NCBI RefSeq assembly: GCF_000003815.2
Contig: NC_049984.1
Location: 18,615,304 to 18,679,303 of the forward strand
DNA from: Branchiostoma floridae
Lineage: Eukaryota > Chordata > Leptocardii > Amphioxiformes > Branchiostomatidae
Reading direction: 5' to 3'
DNA length: 64,000 nt
The notes beneath the pieces are model-generated. The model was not told where the DNA came from. It searched no databases and saw nothing but the letters and a program-made list of their open reading frames with translations. Made by a program: the position numbers and the translations under genes. Below are positions 27,909-39,200 of the stretch, one piece after another (position 1 is the first letter of the stretch; each line of letters opens with the position of its first letter).

Positions 27909-29726
27909 GGTGTTTCTGACAGGAGCAGGCATGGCGCAGTGTACGGTGTAGTTCACCACTCAAGCCCCGAGTCCAATTCTCCTCCAGTCTGTACGAGTTG
28001 ATGACCTTGAGCGCCGGCGCGCCCTCCACCAACACGTAGTACACACAGCGTGGGATGAAGGAGTGCTCGTTGAGGATGATGAGCGGTCCTGACCAGCGCG
28101 GCCGCGAGACCCATATCCTCTGCAGCTGTGGCATGTTCATGCCACGCAGGAAGAAGCCCTGGCAGCCAGAGATGTCCAGGAGTTGGATAGACTTGGACTC
28201 CATGGTGTACTGTAACTCATGGAGAGAACCTACAAGTACGGACAACAGCATGGATTCATTTTTAGGCTTTGTAAAGTCTATTAGAATGATAGTATGGGTA
28301 CATTGTACGTGTATAACCGGAAGATCACAAAATTGATGGGATCATTTCTCTGTTTTCTTGTTTATTTTCGAGTTAACGGGAAAAGCTGGGTTGGCTACCA
28401 GTGCTGGCTACCTGGGCTGGCTATCACGTCAGGCTACTCAGATCTATGAAAGCCCATTGGTACAAAAGCTGTTTTAGCAGCATACGCTGTTTGTGCTCAG
28501 TTATGAAGATGCGTTTGAAAGTGCAGTGTGACAAAGGAGCTGTTTGTCAAGGAGCTGTGTTTGAAGGAGCAGTGTGTGAAGGGGCTTTGTGTGAAGCAGC
28601 TGTTTGTGAAGGATTGAATGAATGAATGAATTTATTGCTCAACAATCGCACAGGAGTTGTGTGTGTTATATAACCCTGAGGTTCTGGATTTAAATCAGTT
28701 GATATGCCGCCGATCTTGTGCACTTGAGAAGACCTCTCTAGCCTGACGTGATAGCCAGCCCAGGTAGACAGCTCAGCCTTTTCCGTAACCCCTTTATTTT
28801 CTTACAACCCAGATTTAGGACAATGAGAAGAAGGAAACAACAGTCTGACCTGGTGTGATGCGATTCCTCAGCTGTAGTGTGAACTTCTTCAGGTGTGTGA
28901 GACCCTTCAGTAGTGCCGTCAGCTGCTCCTGAGACAAGACACTGAATATCCAGTAGTACTTCAGGTGTAGCTCTGTCAGGTACCTGAACTGTGTCAGCAG
29001 ACTCGTCGACTCAAACGACCAATCAAACGGCAGCATCGCTTGCCTCAGGTTGGGTGCGGCCGCCACCAAAACTTTGAGAAATTCCTGAAAGGCCTTGACC
29101 TTCCCCAGGGGAGGGGATTCGTAGGGAGGAAAATAATCCGAGGGGTGGGGCATTAACGGTCTGCACAGGGTCTGTGACCACATTGCGTCCAGTGCAACGA
29201 GGTTCCGACAGTTCACCCCTCGTAGTACATTAATGAGCATTTTTCCAAACTGGTCCTCAGGATGTCCCAGGTCGAACTGGAAGCGAAGATGCTTCACCGA
29301 TGCCTTGACAGATCTTAGGTAACGAGCGTAGTGCTCCAGTCTCTTCTTGTAACAGTTGAAACAGTACAAGACATGGCCCTTCCAGTCCAAGGGTGCCAGT
29401 GCCGTCTGAACGTAGTCTTTGTAAAACTCGTCTCTCGTGTCCACAGAGAAAGTTGTGAAGTCGACCGTCTGCCACAGTATAGGGCTGCGGATTGTGAAGA
29501 ACCATGACTTTGACACAGTGGAGGCCGTACATTTGTCCCAGTCGGATAGGAAAGAGAAGATCAGGATTCTACATTCCAATGGAAGCGTGTCAAAACTTGC
29601 AACATGTGGTTGGTTGGATCTAGAGGAGGTGCTTGCCGCCATTAGCAGTGAAGTGTTGTGTTTTTTGTATTTGACATGGTGGTGAGTGTTTCTCCTGAGT
29701 TTTCTCTTTTTCCTGGATGGTGCCAT
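27886..29726 (-). CDS. F-box protein with LRR-like C-terminal region
   Basis: Two coding exons on the minus strand: 29726-28850 (877 nt) and 28229-27886 (344 nt), joined by a GT-AG intron in compatible phase, giving 406 residues and a TAG stop. The N-terminus is basic (KKRKLRR). Residues about 44-90 form an F-box: LPLECRILIFSFLSDWDKC followed by SKSWFFTIRSPILWQTVDF, the pattern that binds SKP1 in SCF ubiquitin ligases. The rest shows spaced leucine/hydrophobic segments (LTELHLKYYWI, LTHLKKFTLQL, IQLLDISGCQGF) suggesting degenerate leucine-rich repeats for substrate binding. It resembles FBXO33/FBXO39-type or F-box/LRR proteins in layout, but orthology cannot be assigned by eye. The last residues (WALM) and the stop lie within the first unit of the 41-bp minisatellite. 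It is head-to-head with WDR59, with 1228 bp between the start codons. Confidence 0.85.
28371..28793. mobile_element. Inverted-repeat (foldback) element in the F-box intron
   Basis: Left arm about 28372-28440 and right arm about 28738-28793 are near-complementary; both carry CTGGCTATCACGTCAGGCTA or its complement, and the ends read GTTAACGGGAAAAGCTG versus the complement of CAGCCTTTTCCGTAAC. The interior holds degenerate 21-bp repeats (GAAGGAGCTGTGT-like, 28530-28615) and a GAAT microsatellite. No coding capacity is seen, so it is probably a non-autonomous DNA element. Confidence 0.7.
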
Positions 29727-30954
29727 TATTGCATTAGGGGTTCAGTTGTTGGTGACGGTTGGCTGCTGTTCTTGTGTCTGGGAAGATAATGAAGAAAGAT
29801 GCCAAACTACTTTTACAATAAATGTAACTGAGTTATATGTGTTGTAATAAGTGTCTACCGTAACAACTGTGACAAAACAGTCTCAAGCAAAATCCATTGA
29901 CTACAAGTCAGACCTGTTTGAATCTGGCTGACCGGACAAATTTGGTGTTTTGTCAATAACTAAACTAAAGTAACAGCTATGACAGTGAGATTTCAAATTA
30001 GTATACGTACTAGCTGTAGCCTAGTGTAGTACTGATCAGTAATATTCTAGTACTGATCTAGTAGTACTGATAAGGGTATACTTAATAATAGCTTTTTATT
30101 TAGTCCTTGCCTTCATATGAAACAAAAATCATTATTATAACAGCGTTAACCACCAACCTTAATTAAGCAAGGCTTTAAGACTAATGAAGCCGCTATTGAC
30201 AGGATCAGAAATGTTTGAGCTATATAACTGACAGGATCATTGAATCTGTCAATATTTCGAAGCATCTCAAAAAATCATCCAGTCAATGGTGGGGACATCC
30301 TGTTATTGACAAGATGCACTGTTGACAGGATGATAATTAGTGCAACAAATTTTGTTATTGACAGGATAATAACATCATCAGACTTTTGCCAAGAAATATT
30401 TTGCAGACTTGGTTTTCTACATCACATGATGAACCAAATATGATCTTAATATATCCCATACTAGATGACATACGTGTACAGCTGGTACAACAACACACAT
30501 AAACAACGATGGCAAAAAATAAACAAACTTTACCATTCCCCTCCCCATCGAGAAAATTACATGCTAAGAGGTTTTAAAAACACTTAAATCACCTTCTGAA
30601 CACTCTGTATCCTTTCGAGAGGACCAGACGTCATAGTAGCCGCACATAGACCGCAGCAGATAGCTGAAAGTTGTAGAAAGACGACTGGATTTTTAGGCTC
30701 TCCCCTCCCCCATCCAAAATCAGCTGAACACAAAGGTTTACGACGTTTGGAACGTTTTCCGACACATTGATATAATGCTCGACCATCGTTGAAATGTGAA
30801 AAAAGCAACATCTACTAATTATGTCTTCTATGAAGAATGTATCAAACACTATGAATATGTTTTATATGAAAGAATTTGATAATGGAGTCTTTATTCAACG
30901 TCGTGAAATTGGAAGGTGAAGAAGATGGTCACATTTTGCGGTAGTTTTTCCAAG
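29727..30954. promoter_or_regulatory. Shared intergenic region between divergent F-box and WDR59 start codons
   Basis: The two start codons face away from each other across 1228 bp, so both promoters must lie here unless upstream non-coding exons exist. No TATA box or CpG-rich island is obvious. Degenerate copies of TATTGACAGGAT occur at about 30195-30370. The sequence just before the WDR59 start contains CAAGATGGCTGCG, a YY1-like motif overlapping the start codon, common at housekeeping promoters. Confidence 0.5.
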
Positions 30955-33900
30955 ATGGCTGCGAGGTGGAGCAGTGAAAATGTTGTCGCCGAATATCGAG
31001 ATTTGCAGGTAATTAATGACAGCCTACAGACTTAAGATAGACCTCCTAACATCGCAGTAACCTATTTCATGATGTTGCATCAGTTAACTCGTTTGACATG
31101 ACTCTGAACTTGCACAACTTGTCTCCAAATTTGGTGTTGTGGGAGGGGGGCGTTCCTATCAGCTATCACAATTTTGTATGTTTGTGCAAATTATGAAGGG
31201 GATTGAGTTAGTTTAAGTAGAAAAGCTGACATGATGGCCAGTCTTGTGTTGAATTCTATCCTGCATTCTTCAGGCCACGGCGATGGCAGTGGACTGCACA
31301 GGCTCGCATGCCTTGTTGGCAGGGTGAGTTCTATACTACTATTTCTACCTAAGGTGTACCTTCATAATTTGGAACCTGACATGGCTTGGACCTATATTAG
31401 GTAATGGATTATTGCACAAATGGAATAACTTCTGAAACAGTCTGTACTGACAGCAGAGTACTCCCGAAGTACCATGATAATCTAATATTCGTCTAGATTG
31501 TGGACACTAAAGAATAATAAAGTGAACATCTCTAGATGGTCTGCATGGGGGCTCCCAACAACGATTTACACATTGCAGACCCTCTCTCTAGGTACAAACA
31601 GGTCTTTCATGTGACTTTTGACTTTTGTCAAACCCAGCATCTTCATTTTTTTCCAAGCTTTTCAGGGTGCCATATCATCCTACTGTCTGTGCGTGTCCCT
31701 ACATCAATGGAGTTATGATTGAAAAATCTTTTCGGACACTGTATGCAAAACTGTATCCTTGGAATGACTGTTCTAATGTCATTGCCCCCATCTCCAGACG
31801 TAAACATTTTGCGCTGGTGAAGTTGGATAACCAGCAGCCCGAGCTGCAGAAGAAGAGTGTTCGACAGAGTAAGTGGGAAGTCAGCGCAGTACAGTGGTGT
31901 CCGCACGCCTCCAATGGAGACTTCTTTGTGGCAGCTGTAAGTATTGTTTCAAGTCTCACATTTTGAATCTGAGAACCCTTGCCAACATTTGCTGCAGCTT
32001 GGCAGCTAACAACAGATACTCTTGATTTTCTAATTTCCATACTATCATTGGTTGAACTGCTAATTATGATGGACAGTCTTTTGTTTGCCTCATTAAACTC
32101 GTATTACATTAGATGCCGTGTGAGTAGGGATGTGTACCGGTACAGTGTACCGATACAGTACCGGTACAATCAATTAGGTACAGGTACAAAATTACCGGAA
32201 CCCTGGTGTACCGTACTGGACCTGTATCTAATTAGTGCAAGCCAGGCAGGACAACAGGTCAGAGGATGGCCACTTTGACAGATAAAATTACTGTGAAATT
32301 ACCATAGCAGTCTCTGAGCCCCAGTGAGGGAAAAACAACAAGGGTCAAATTTGTGTCTACCATAGTAATCACGTTTTTATCGGTTCAAACATGCTTCTAT
32401 CCTTTTTAATACACTGTTTTCCCGTTATAACATATTATAATATAATATCATGATATAATGTTCAGTGCCATGCATTTAGGTCCGGACTCATTAGGTCCGG
32501 ACCTGTACCTAAACCTCTGGATTTGAATCCGGACCTGTACCTAAACATGGGTTTAGGTACGCATCCCTACGTGTGAGAAAGGTTTTTAGTATATGACTTG
32601 GGAATGTGTTCAGTTTCTTGACCCATTGTAGCCTTTGGGACCCGTCTGCAGCCATAGGCATGTGAAATGTCTACCCTCAAATATACATGTAGAATGGTTG
32701 TACCAAAATACAAATCTTCCATGGATGTGGTATCTAATTCATAGTATGCCTACTAGTAGCATTGCTTTTTTGCTGGTAGTAACTTACATTATGATTTGTC
32801 CACGTGAAGTTATTATTACTGTATTTCCCTTTATTTTTGCAGTCGAACCAGACAGCAGAAGTGTACAGCTTCCAGGACAGTCAGCTGAAAACTCGCTCTG
32901 TCCTGAAGGGGCATACCCGTGTTATCAGGTATGGTTACACTATGGGGTACTGTTAATAGTTAAGTACTAACCAGTAAGAACATTATTTCAGCCAAGATCT
33001 CAATCCAGTTTAGCTCACTGAAGAGCTAGTGTTCCACTGGTCATGACAGAGAGGACAGACGCTATGTACAGTATTTACAGGTTCATTGTAACAGGGAAAT
33101 TCCCCTAGCTCTTTTCAACAGGCACAATGAACAGTGGCTAACGGCTTAACGTCCCGTCCTAAGGACTGCAACCCTTTCCAGTAGCGTGCATGTCGGGTGA
33201 GCGACACAGCCGGAATCAAAATCATGATCTCTAGTTCCAGAGGCAAGGCCACTAACCACTGGACTACGCATGCTACCTATACCTAATGTAAAGGTGGCAA
33301 CAATAATGATGTAAAGTAACAATGATAATAACATAATGTACCTGCCCCTCTCCCCCTCCAGTGATGTGGACTGGTCCATGTCAGATGCCAACACCATGGC
33401 AACATGTTCTGTGGACACCTACATCTACCTGTGGGACATCAGGTCAGCATGTCAATCAAACTTCAACACTCTGGTCTGTCGCTTTTGACTGTTCAAGGCA
33501 TGTGCTACTGTGCTAACACTCCTTCAGGCAAATAGGAAAATGCAATATTGTCAATTTTGCCTCCTCAAGATCTCTAGATCTGTATGTAGAAGAAGAAGAC
33601 CAAATAATAAACAGAAATTATGACCATGATAATGTCTTCTTGTTCCACAGAGACCCAAGGAAACCATCCCTAGCATACAATGCAGTAGGTGAGTCCTCAA
33701 AGGCTTCTCAACTCTTGCGCTTTAAGATTATGTATTTGTGCTATGTAACTACTCAATCAGATATGTCTTCTAATTTGCTGTACTCGATATATCGTTGTTC
33801 ATGCTCTGTGAAACTGTAAGTGACTTTTCCACAGTCTCTTCACTCTTTTTAATTGTTGTGGCATTAAAGGTTTTGTTGTACAATGTACAAACAAGTAAAT

Positions 33901-36210
33901 GTGAAAACTCTTAACACAGCTGGAGCGTCACAGGTGAAGTGGAACAAGGTGAACAGCTACCTGCTAGCCACCACTCATGAAGGGGACATCCGGGTCTGGG
34001 ACCAGAGGGTAAGGATAGAATACAAACATCACGCTTATCTAGTTACTGTGTTTCTTCATTTGAATCCCAACATGGCTATACAGTGTATGTAGCTGTGCCA
34101 AAAAGCAGTTACTCAAGCAACTGGATATGATTTTGGAAACTGTCAGATGTTTCAGATAGCATCCTCTATGACACTGACAAAAGATAGTGGATGCTATCTG
34201 AAACTGAAACGTCTGGTCAGTGACACTGACGAAACATAGTGGATGCTATCTGGAACATTTGACCGTTTCCAAAATCATATCCAGTTGCTTGAGTAACTGC
34301 TTTTTGGCATATCTTATTACCTGGATGTCTAATCTTCATCGACGTAGTGTATGTAGATACCTAGGAATAAGCTTCCGGCAAACTCTGTCCCACAGAAAGG
34401 GAGCACACCTGTGCAGTACATCGCAGCTCACCTGTCCAAGGTACATGGTCTGGACTGGGACCCCACCAGCGAACACCTCATGGCCTCTTCCAGCCAGGAT
34501 TGTACCGTCAAGGTCAGAATTCAAGGTCAAATTTATTAAAAACAGGCAAAATGAGTCTTTTGTAGAATTGTGTTTCTTTTTCTCACAGAAACAGTTTGAT
34601 ATTTCTTTGTCTTTTATATATGTGAAGTTGGTATTACTGATTTTTCAAAATTTCCTTGTAATGTTGTTAATTTCTCAATCACAGTTCTGGGATGTGACAA
34701 ACCCCAAGAGAGCCACGTCTATGCTGAAGTCAGGTGCTCCAGTGTGGCGGGCACGATACACGGTATGTACCCTGAAAGGACATCAGTGTTGTAGTACATG
34801 TAGTGGTACAAGTTACTATAATACTAATGATAGTAAATGTACTACAATATTGGTACCTTAGTACATTTTAGAAGCCCGGTCACATAATAATTTGTTGCTA
34901 TGCAATATGCCTGCAGAGTATATATTGATTTTATTCATTTATTTAAATCATGAGCCTGGCCCATATATACAGAATCATATACAACATCAAAAAAAGAAGA
35001 CATTAGAGATGAAACAATTATTATAACTCAACAGTCATTTAAAAGATGTGTTAACATTATTGGTGTTGCCACAGCCATATATGTACTACAGTATCAAACA
35101 TTTCATACAGTTTGAAATAAAATGGACAGAAACAACAAACAACAACTGAAAATGATTTTTTTTATTTTTTATTTCTGTTTGAATTCTAGGAAACAACTTT
35201 GACAGATTTTGATGCGACCTAAATGAAGACAGTGTATTGGTCACAGAAACTCACCAGTACCTTTGTGATCTGCTAGGAGGCGTGCATGTACTGTCAGAAG
35301 AAAAGACTGACCATTTTCTCTCTCCTTCCTCTTGCAGCCATTTGGGCATGGCCTGATAACAGTGATGGTCCCACAGCTGAGGAGGGGGGAGAACAGTTTA
35401 CTGCTGTGGAACACAGACAACCTGACATCCCCCATACACACCTTTGTGGGACATACAGATGTGGTGTTGGAATTCCAGTGGAGAAAACAGAATGAGGGTA
35501 GGTTCCAACAATTATCTTTTTCCAGTTAGGCCACAGCAAGTAAATTTTATGGATGACATCAGCGCGCGCATTAATTTTCGCCTAAATTAAGAAAAAAAAA
35601 CAAGATTTTCTTCTTCTGCAGGGATAGTCAACATGACGACAAAGTACCAAAATGAGCAAATATGTTGTGTTGTAGCCTAATAATTGTACTTGTAGAAGTG
35701 ACACTTACGAGGTGCCCAGGACTGTAGTTGTAGAAATAAAACTTATTGGATAATTGTAAAGGTGACACCAATATGGAAGCCATGAGTGTGGTTACCAACT
35801 TTGTTGGTGATGCCAGTCTGCCACACTTGTGTCACCAGTACACGTCTTTAATAAATACAGGAATGAATGCCTTGTTGGCTCTGATACCATGTTTTGTCCC
35901 TTTAATTCTTGTTACAACATTCATCACAACTTGAAGGTGCCTATTTTTGGAAATGTAGCCATCTTGTTTTTTTCACCAATCTTGTTTTTTTTTCTCGCCC
36001 TATCGCACAATTTTTGCAGTCTGCAGAGGATGTCATCCATAAAATTTACTTGCTGTGGCCTTAGTTACCATATGTAAATGTCATATAAAATATCAGTGTT
36101 CCCTTTTTTATATATTTTTTTCTGTTTCAGACAATGCTGACTACCAGTTAGTGACGTGGTCCAAGGACCAGAGTCTGAGAATATGGAAAATTGACCCTCA
36201 GTTACAGCGA
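30955..36210 (+). CDS. WDR59: WDR59 exons 1-11: N-terminal WD40 propeller
   Basis: These exons encode residues 1-324, a WD40 beta-propeller. Repeat signatures visible: VDTYIYLWDIR, HEGDIRVWDQR, SSQDCTVKFWDV and KDQSLRIWKID, each ending in the W-D-like dipeptide of WD repeats. VRQSKW..SAVQW and GASQVKWNK match vertebrate WDR59 specifically. In GATOR2 this propeller contacts other subunits. Introns carry an hAT-like element (32125-32569), a tRNA-like SINE (about 33010-33275) and a tailed palindromic element (34093-34345). Confidence 0.95.
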
Positions 36211-39200
36211 GTAAGTTACATGTATGACGTTACATTCATAATCAACATGTTGTATACAGATACCATATTGCCTAGTTATGTTTTGTATTGACATGAGAGA
36301 CTTATTATCAAACTAGTTAAACTGTCATTTCCAATACAAAAATTGGACTCACCCAAATTTTCGACTGAACAGCACCAGTTTTTGTCAAGGAATGAACAAT
36401 CCACTGCTGTTGTGACATCATGCAGATAGAACATGTAACTCAGTAAGCAGTGGATCATAGGTTGTAGGAAGTCTATGGCACCCACTGTCTCTGTTCATGA
36501 TCAGGGATAGGTGTAAAGCTCTCATGTAGATGGCTTCTTAAATCCCTCTAACAAAAACGTCTGGCTGTATGTCCAAGATTTTAACTTTGTTCAGTGAGAC
36601 CGAATGACCCGGTGATTCTATATGAATATGTTGGGAAACTTTTGAGGTTGTTGAACTCGGGTGTCTGTGCTCAAGGAACCTGGTCTTAAGATTTTTAAAA
36701 CTCACACCGTTCTTGTATTTTTATCGTGTAGTATGAAGCTGCCAGGTCTATATCTGACATCAATTTAGCCGACCGGCTGCTACTGTTAGACATCTTGAAC
36801 TGTATGTTCTCAATAAACCATTTATATTGTTCTACAGTTATGTGGCCACACAGACCTGCAGGACAGTACAGAGATGGAGACAGACTCCATGTCGGAGACC
36901 TCCAGCACCAGGAACAGCATCATCGAGCAGATCATGGGCGGGGTGACCAGCGACTCGCTGGACAGTCCGCAGAAGTCCAAGGACGACCTGATGGGTCAGC
37001 CGGAGACTCTGCAGCAGGAGTTCCTCCTGGTCAACATCCCCATCCCGAACATACAGATCAGTGATGTGGGTCTTCTCTGTACTTGAGGAAAACTTGTCTA
37101 CCTTCAGAGCTTCTGCTTTTTCTATATAGTCCACTGTTATTTCTAAACCAACAAGATAGAGCTGAACTTTTGTTACCTCCATGTGAAATGTTTTTGGTGG
37201 GTGTGTCTGTTTGTTTGTTTGTACCTGTCTGCTTTTGTTTCCAGATATTGGTAGTCAGCATAACATTAGAGCCTCTGGATGGGTTGTACTGATATTTGGT
37301 ATTGGGGGTAGGTGTTGGGAAGACGAATGTCAAGGTCAATTTTGGGCCCCCTTGTTTTTGACTTTGGTACTGCAGCAGAACTTTTGACCTGGACATGCTA
37401 AGGTCTTGATTTTTTGTTGGTAGATAGTTTGTGATGTCAAGAAGAAATGATGTATGTTTTGGCCCCCTGGCAGCTTGCTCTGGAACTGCAGGTTCATTTT
37501 TTAGCTGCACACAGAAAAGAATGTATTTTGGTTAAATCATTTACCTTCTTGATGCATGAAATTGATATTATGTAATATTATGATTGAAGTTTTCTCATCA
37601 TGCATACTTGTCCCACCCAGACCGACATGATAAAGCGTTGCTGCACGGTGTACGCGGTATGTGGGAACCACGAGGTTAAAGTGGTGGTGACCTTCCCGCC
37701 GCAGTACCCCAACAACGCTGCGCCCAGCTTCCAGTTCATCAGACCTACGTCCATCACCGACGCACTGCAGACCACGCTATTGAAGGTTGGTGACTATTAT
37801 GTAAGACTTAGGTCCCAATGGGAAGAAGGGGCCCTGCTGGGCAGTTCACAGGCTGCTTTTGGCAGGTGACCCCCTCGTGGCCCCTTGGGACACCTTGTAG
37901 CCCCAGGGGCTCAGTCAAGGACTGGGTTGAATTTAAGCCCGACTCAAAATGAACCTGGGACCCGTTATGAATAGACACTGTGCCGTACATGCGGGGAACA
38001 CCAATGATTACCCCCTGGTCTCCGGCAACTGGTATCCGGTATCTGTGGCTTTGGAGCCCGGCCGGGGCTACAATCCTGATGGGCACTGTTGCCTAAGCTT
38101 AAGGAATACAGTCAAACCTGTACCAGTGACTACATCTGTGTAAGGACCATTGTGGCTTGACATTTTATCCATACATTATTTCATCCATTGCCTTTCTTGT
38201 AGTAAGTTGTACTACAGATGGCCTTAAGGTTGTTTGTTAACAACATTTCTTTTTGTAGCAAAATCTTGATGCATTTTTTTCCAGAACTTGCGTGAGACGT
38301 CCCTTCAGTACGTACGGCGGAACCATGGGTGCCTGGATGCCTGTATCCGACAGATGGTCAACACACTGGACAACATCCCGGTCAGTCTACCTTAATTAAC
38401 AGTATCAGATCTGCTATACAGGTGTTGCAAATGGCACACAACACCTTCCAGCTAACGCATGTGTACTAGAGGAAAGAACATTTTGCTTTTTGTTAGTTCT
38501 TCTCTCTAGAATGAGTTGTTGACAAAAAATCCAAATTGAATCCAAACGGTTTTATTTATTGTTCAATAATTGTTGTTACAGCAAAAGCCACTGATATCTA
38601 CTTAGATTATACATGTATGTTCTACGACCATATCGACATTACCATGTCGACTCCTTGGTTTCAGACAACGCTCCAAATGACATGAAAGCCTTTCACTCTC
38701 ATAGGTCGCTTGCTTGCCAACGGTTCCTTTGTATAGTGCAGACTACCGCTTGCTCGCCGGCCTTTTTTGTGCCCCTTAAGAGACAATTTTGATAGTTTGG
38801 GCGGTTTAGTATCTTTGTACAGATGTCTAACTGCCCTCTGCTAACTTTTAACGGATATTTTTGGGTCATAATACGATTCATATCAGACAAAATCCAATAT
38901 AATACAGCGGAATGTACGACAAAAGGTGATACAATTATGCATTGTTTTTATAACTGTGTAAATGGTAAATGGTTTGGTGTTTTGGAATTCTATACAATTT
39001 CCCGAAAAATACAGTTATAAGAAATACAAATAATTGGCTTCCACTATACTGTCATTGCACCTGAAAGTAGAACTAAGCTTTATGATTGGCATATGTCACA
39101 CGCACATTTAAACCTTGTCTTGTACTAAACAACCCTGTCTCGCTCAGCTGACGGAGGACTCCTCTCCGGTACGACAGACACCCTTCCCCCTGCAGAGCAT

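Noticed and set aside
38699-39020. Possible retrotransposon-derived peptide in WDR59 intron 14
   Set aside because: Some Cys/His content, but no reverse transcriptase or zinc-knuckle motif could be seen.
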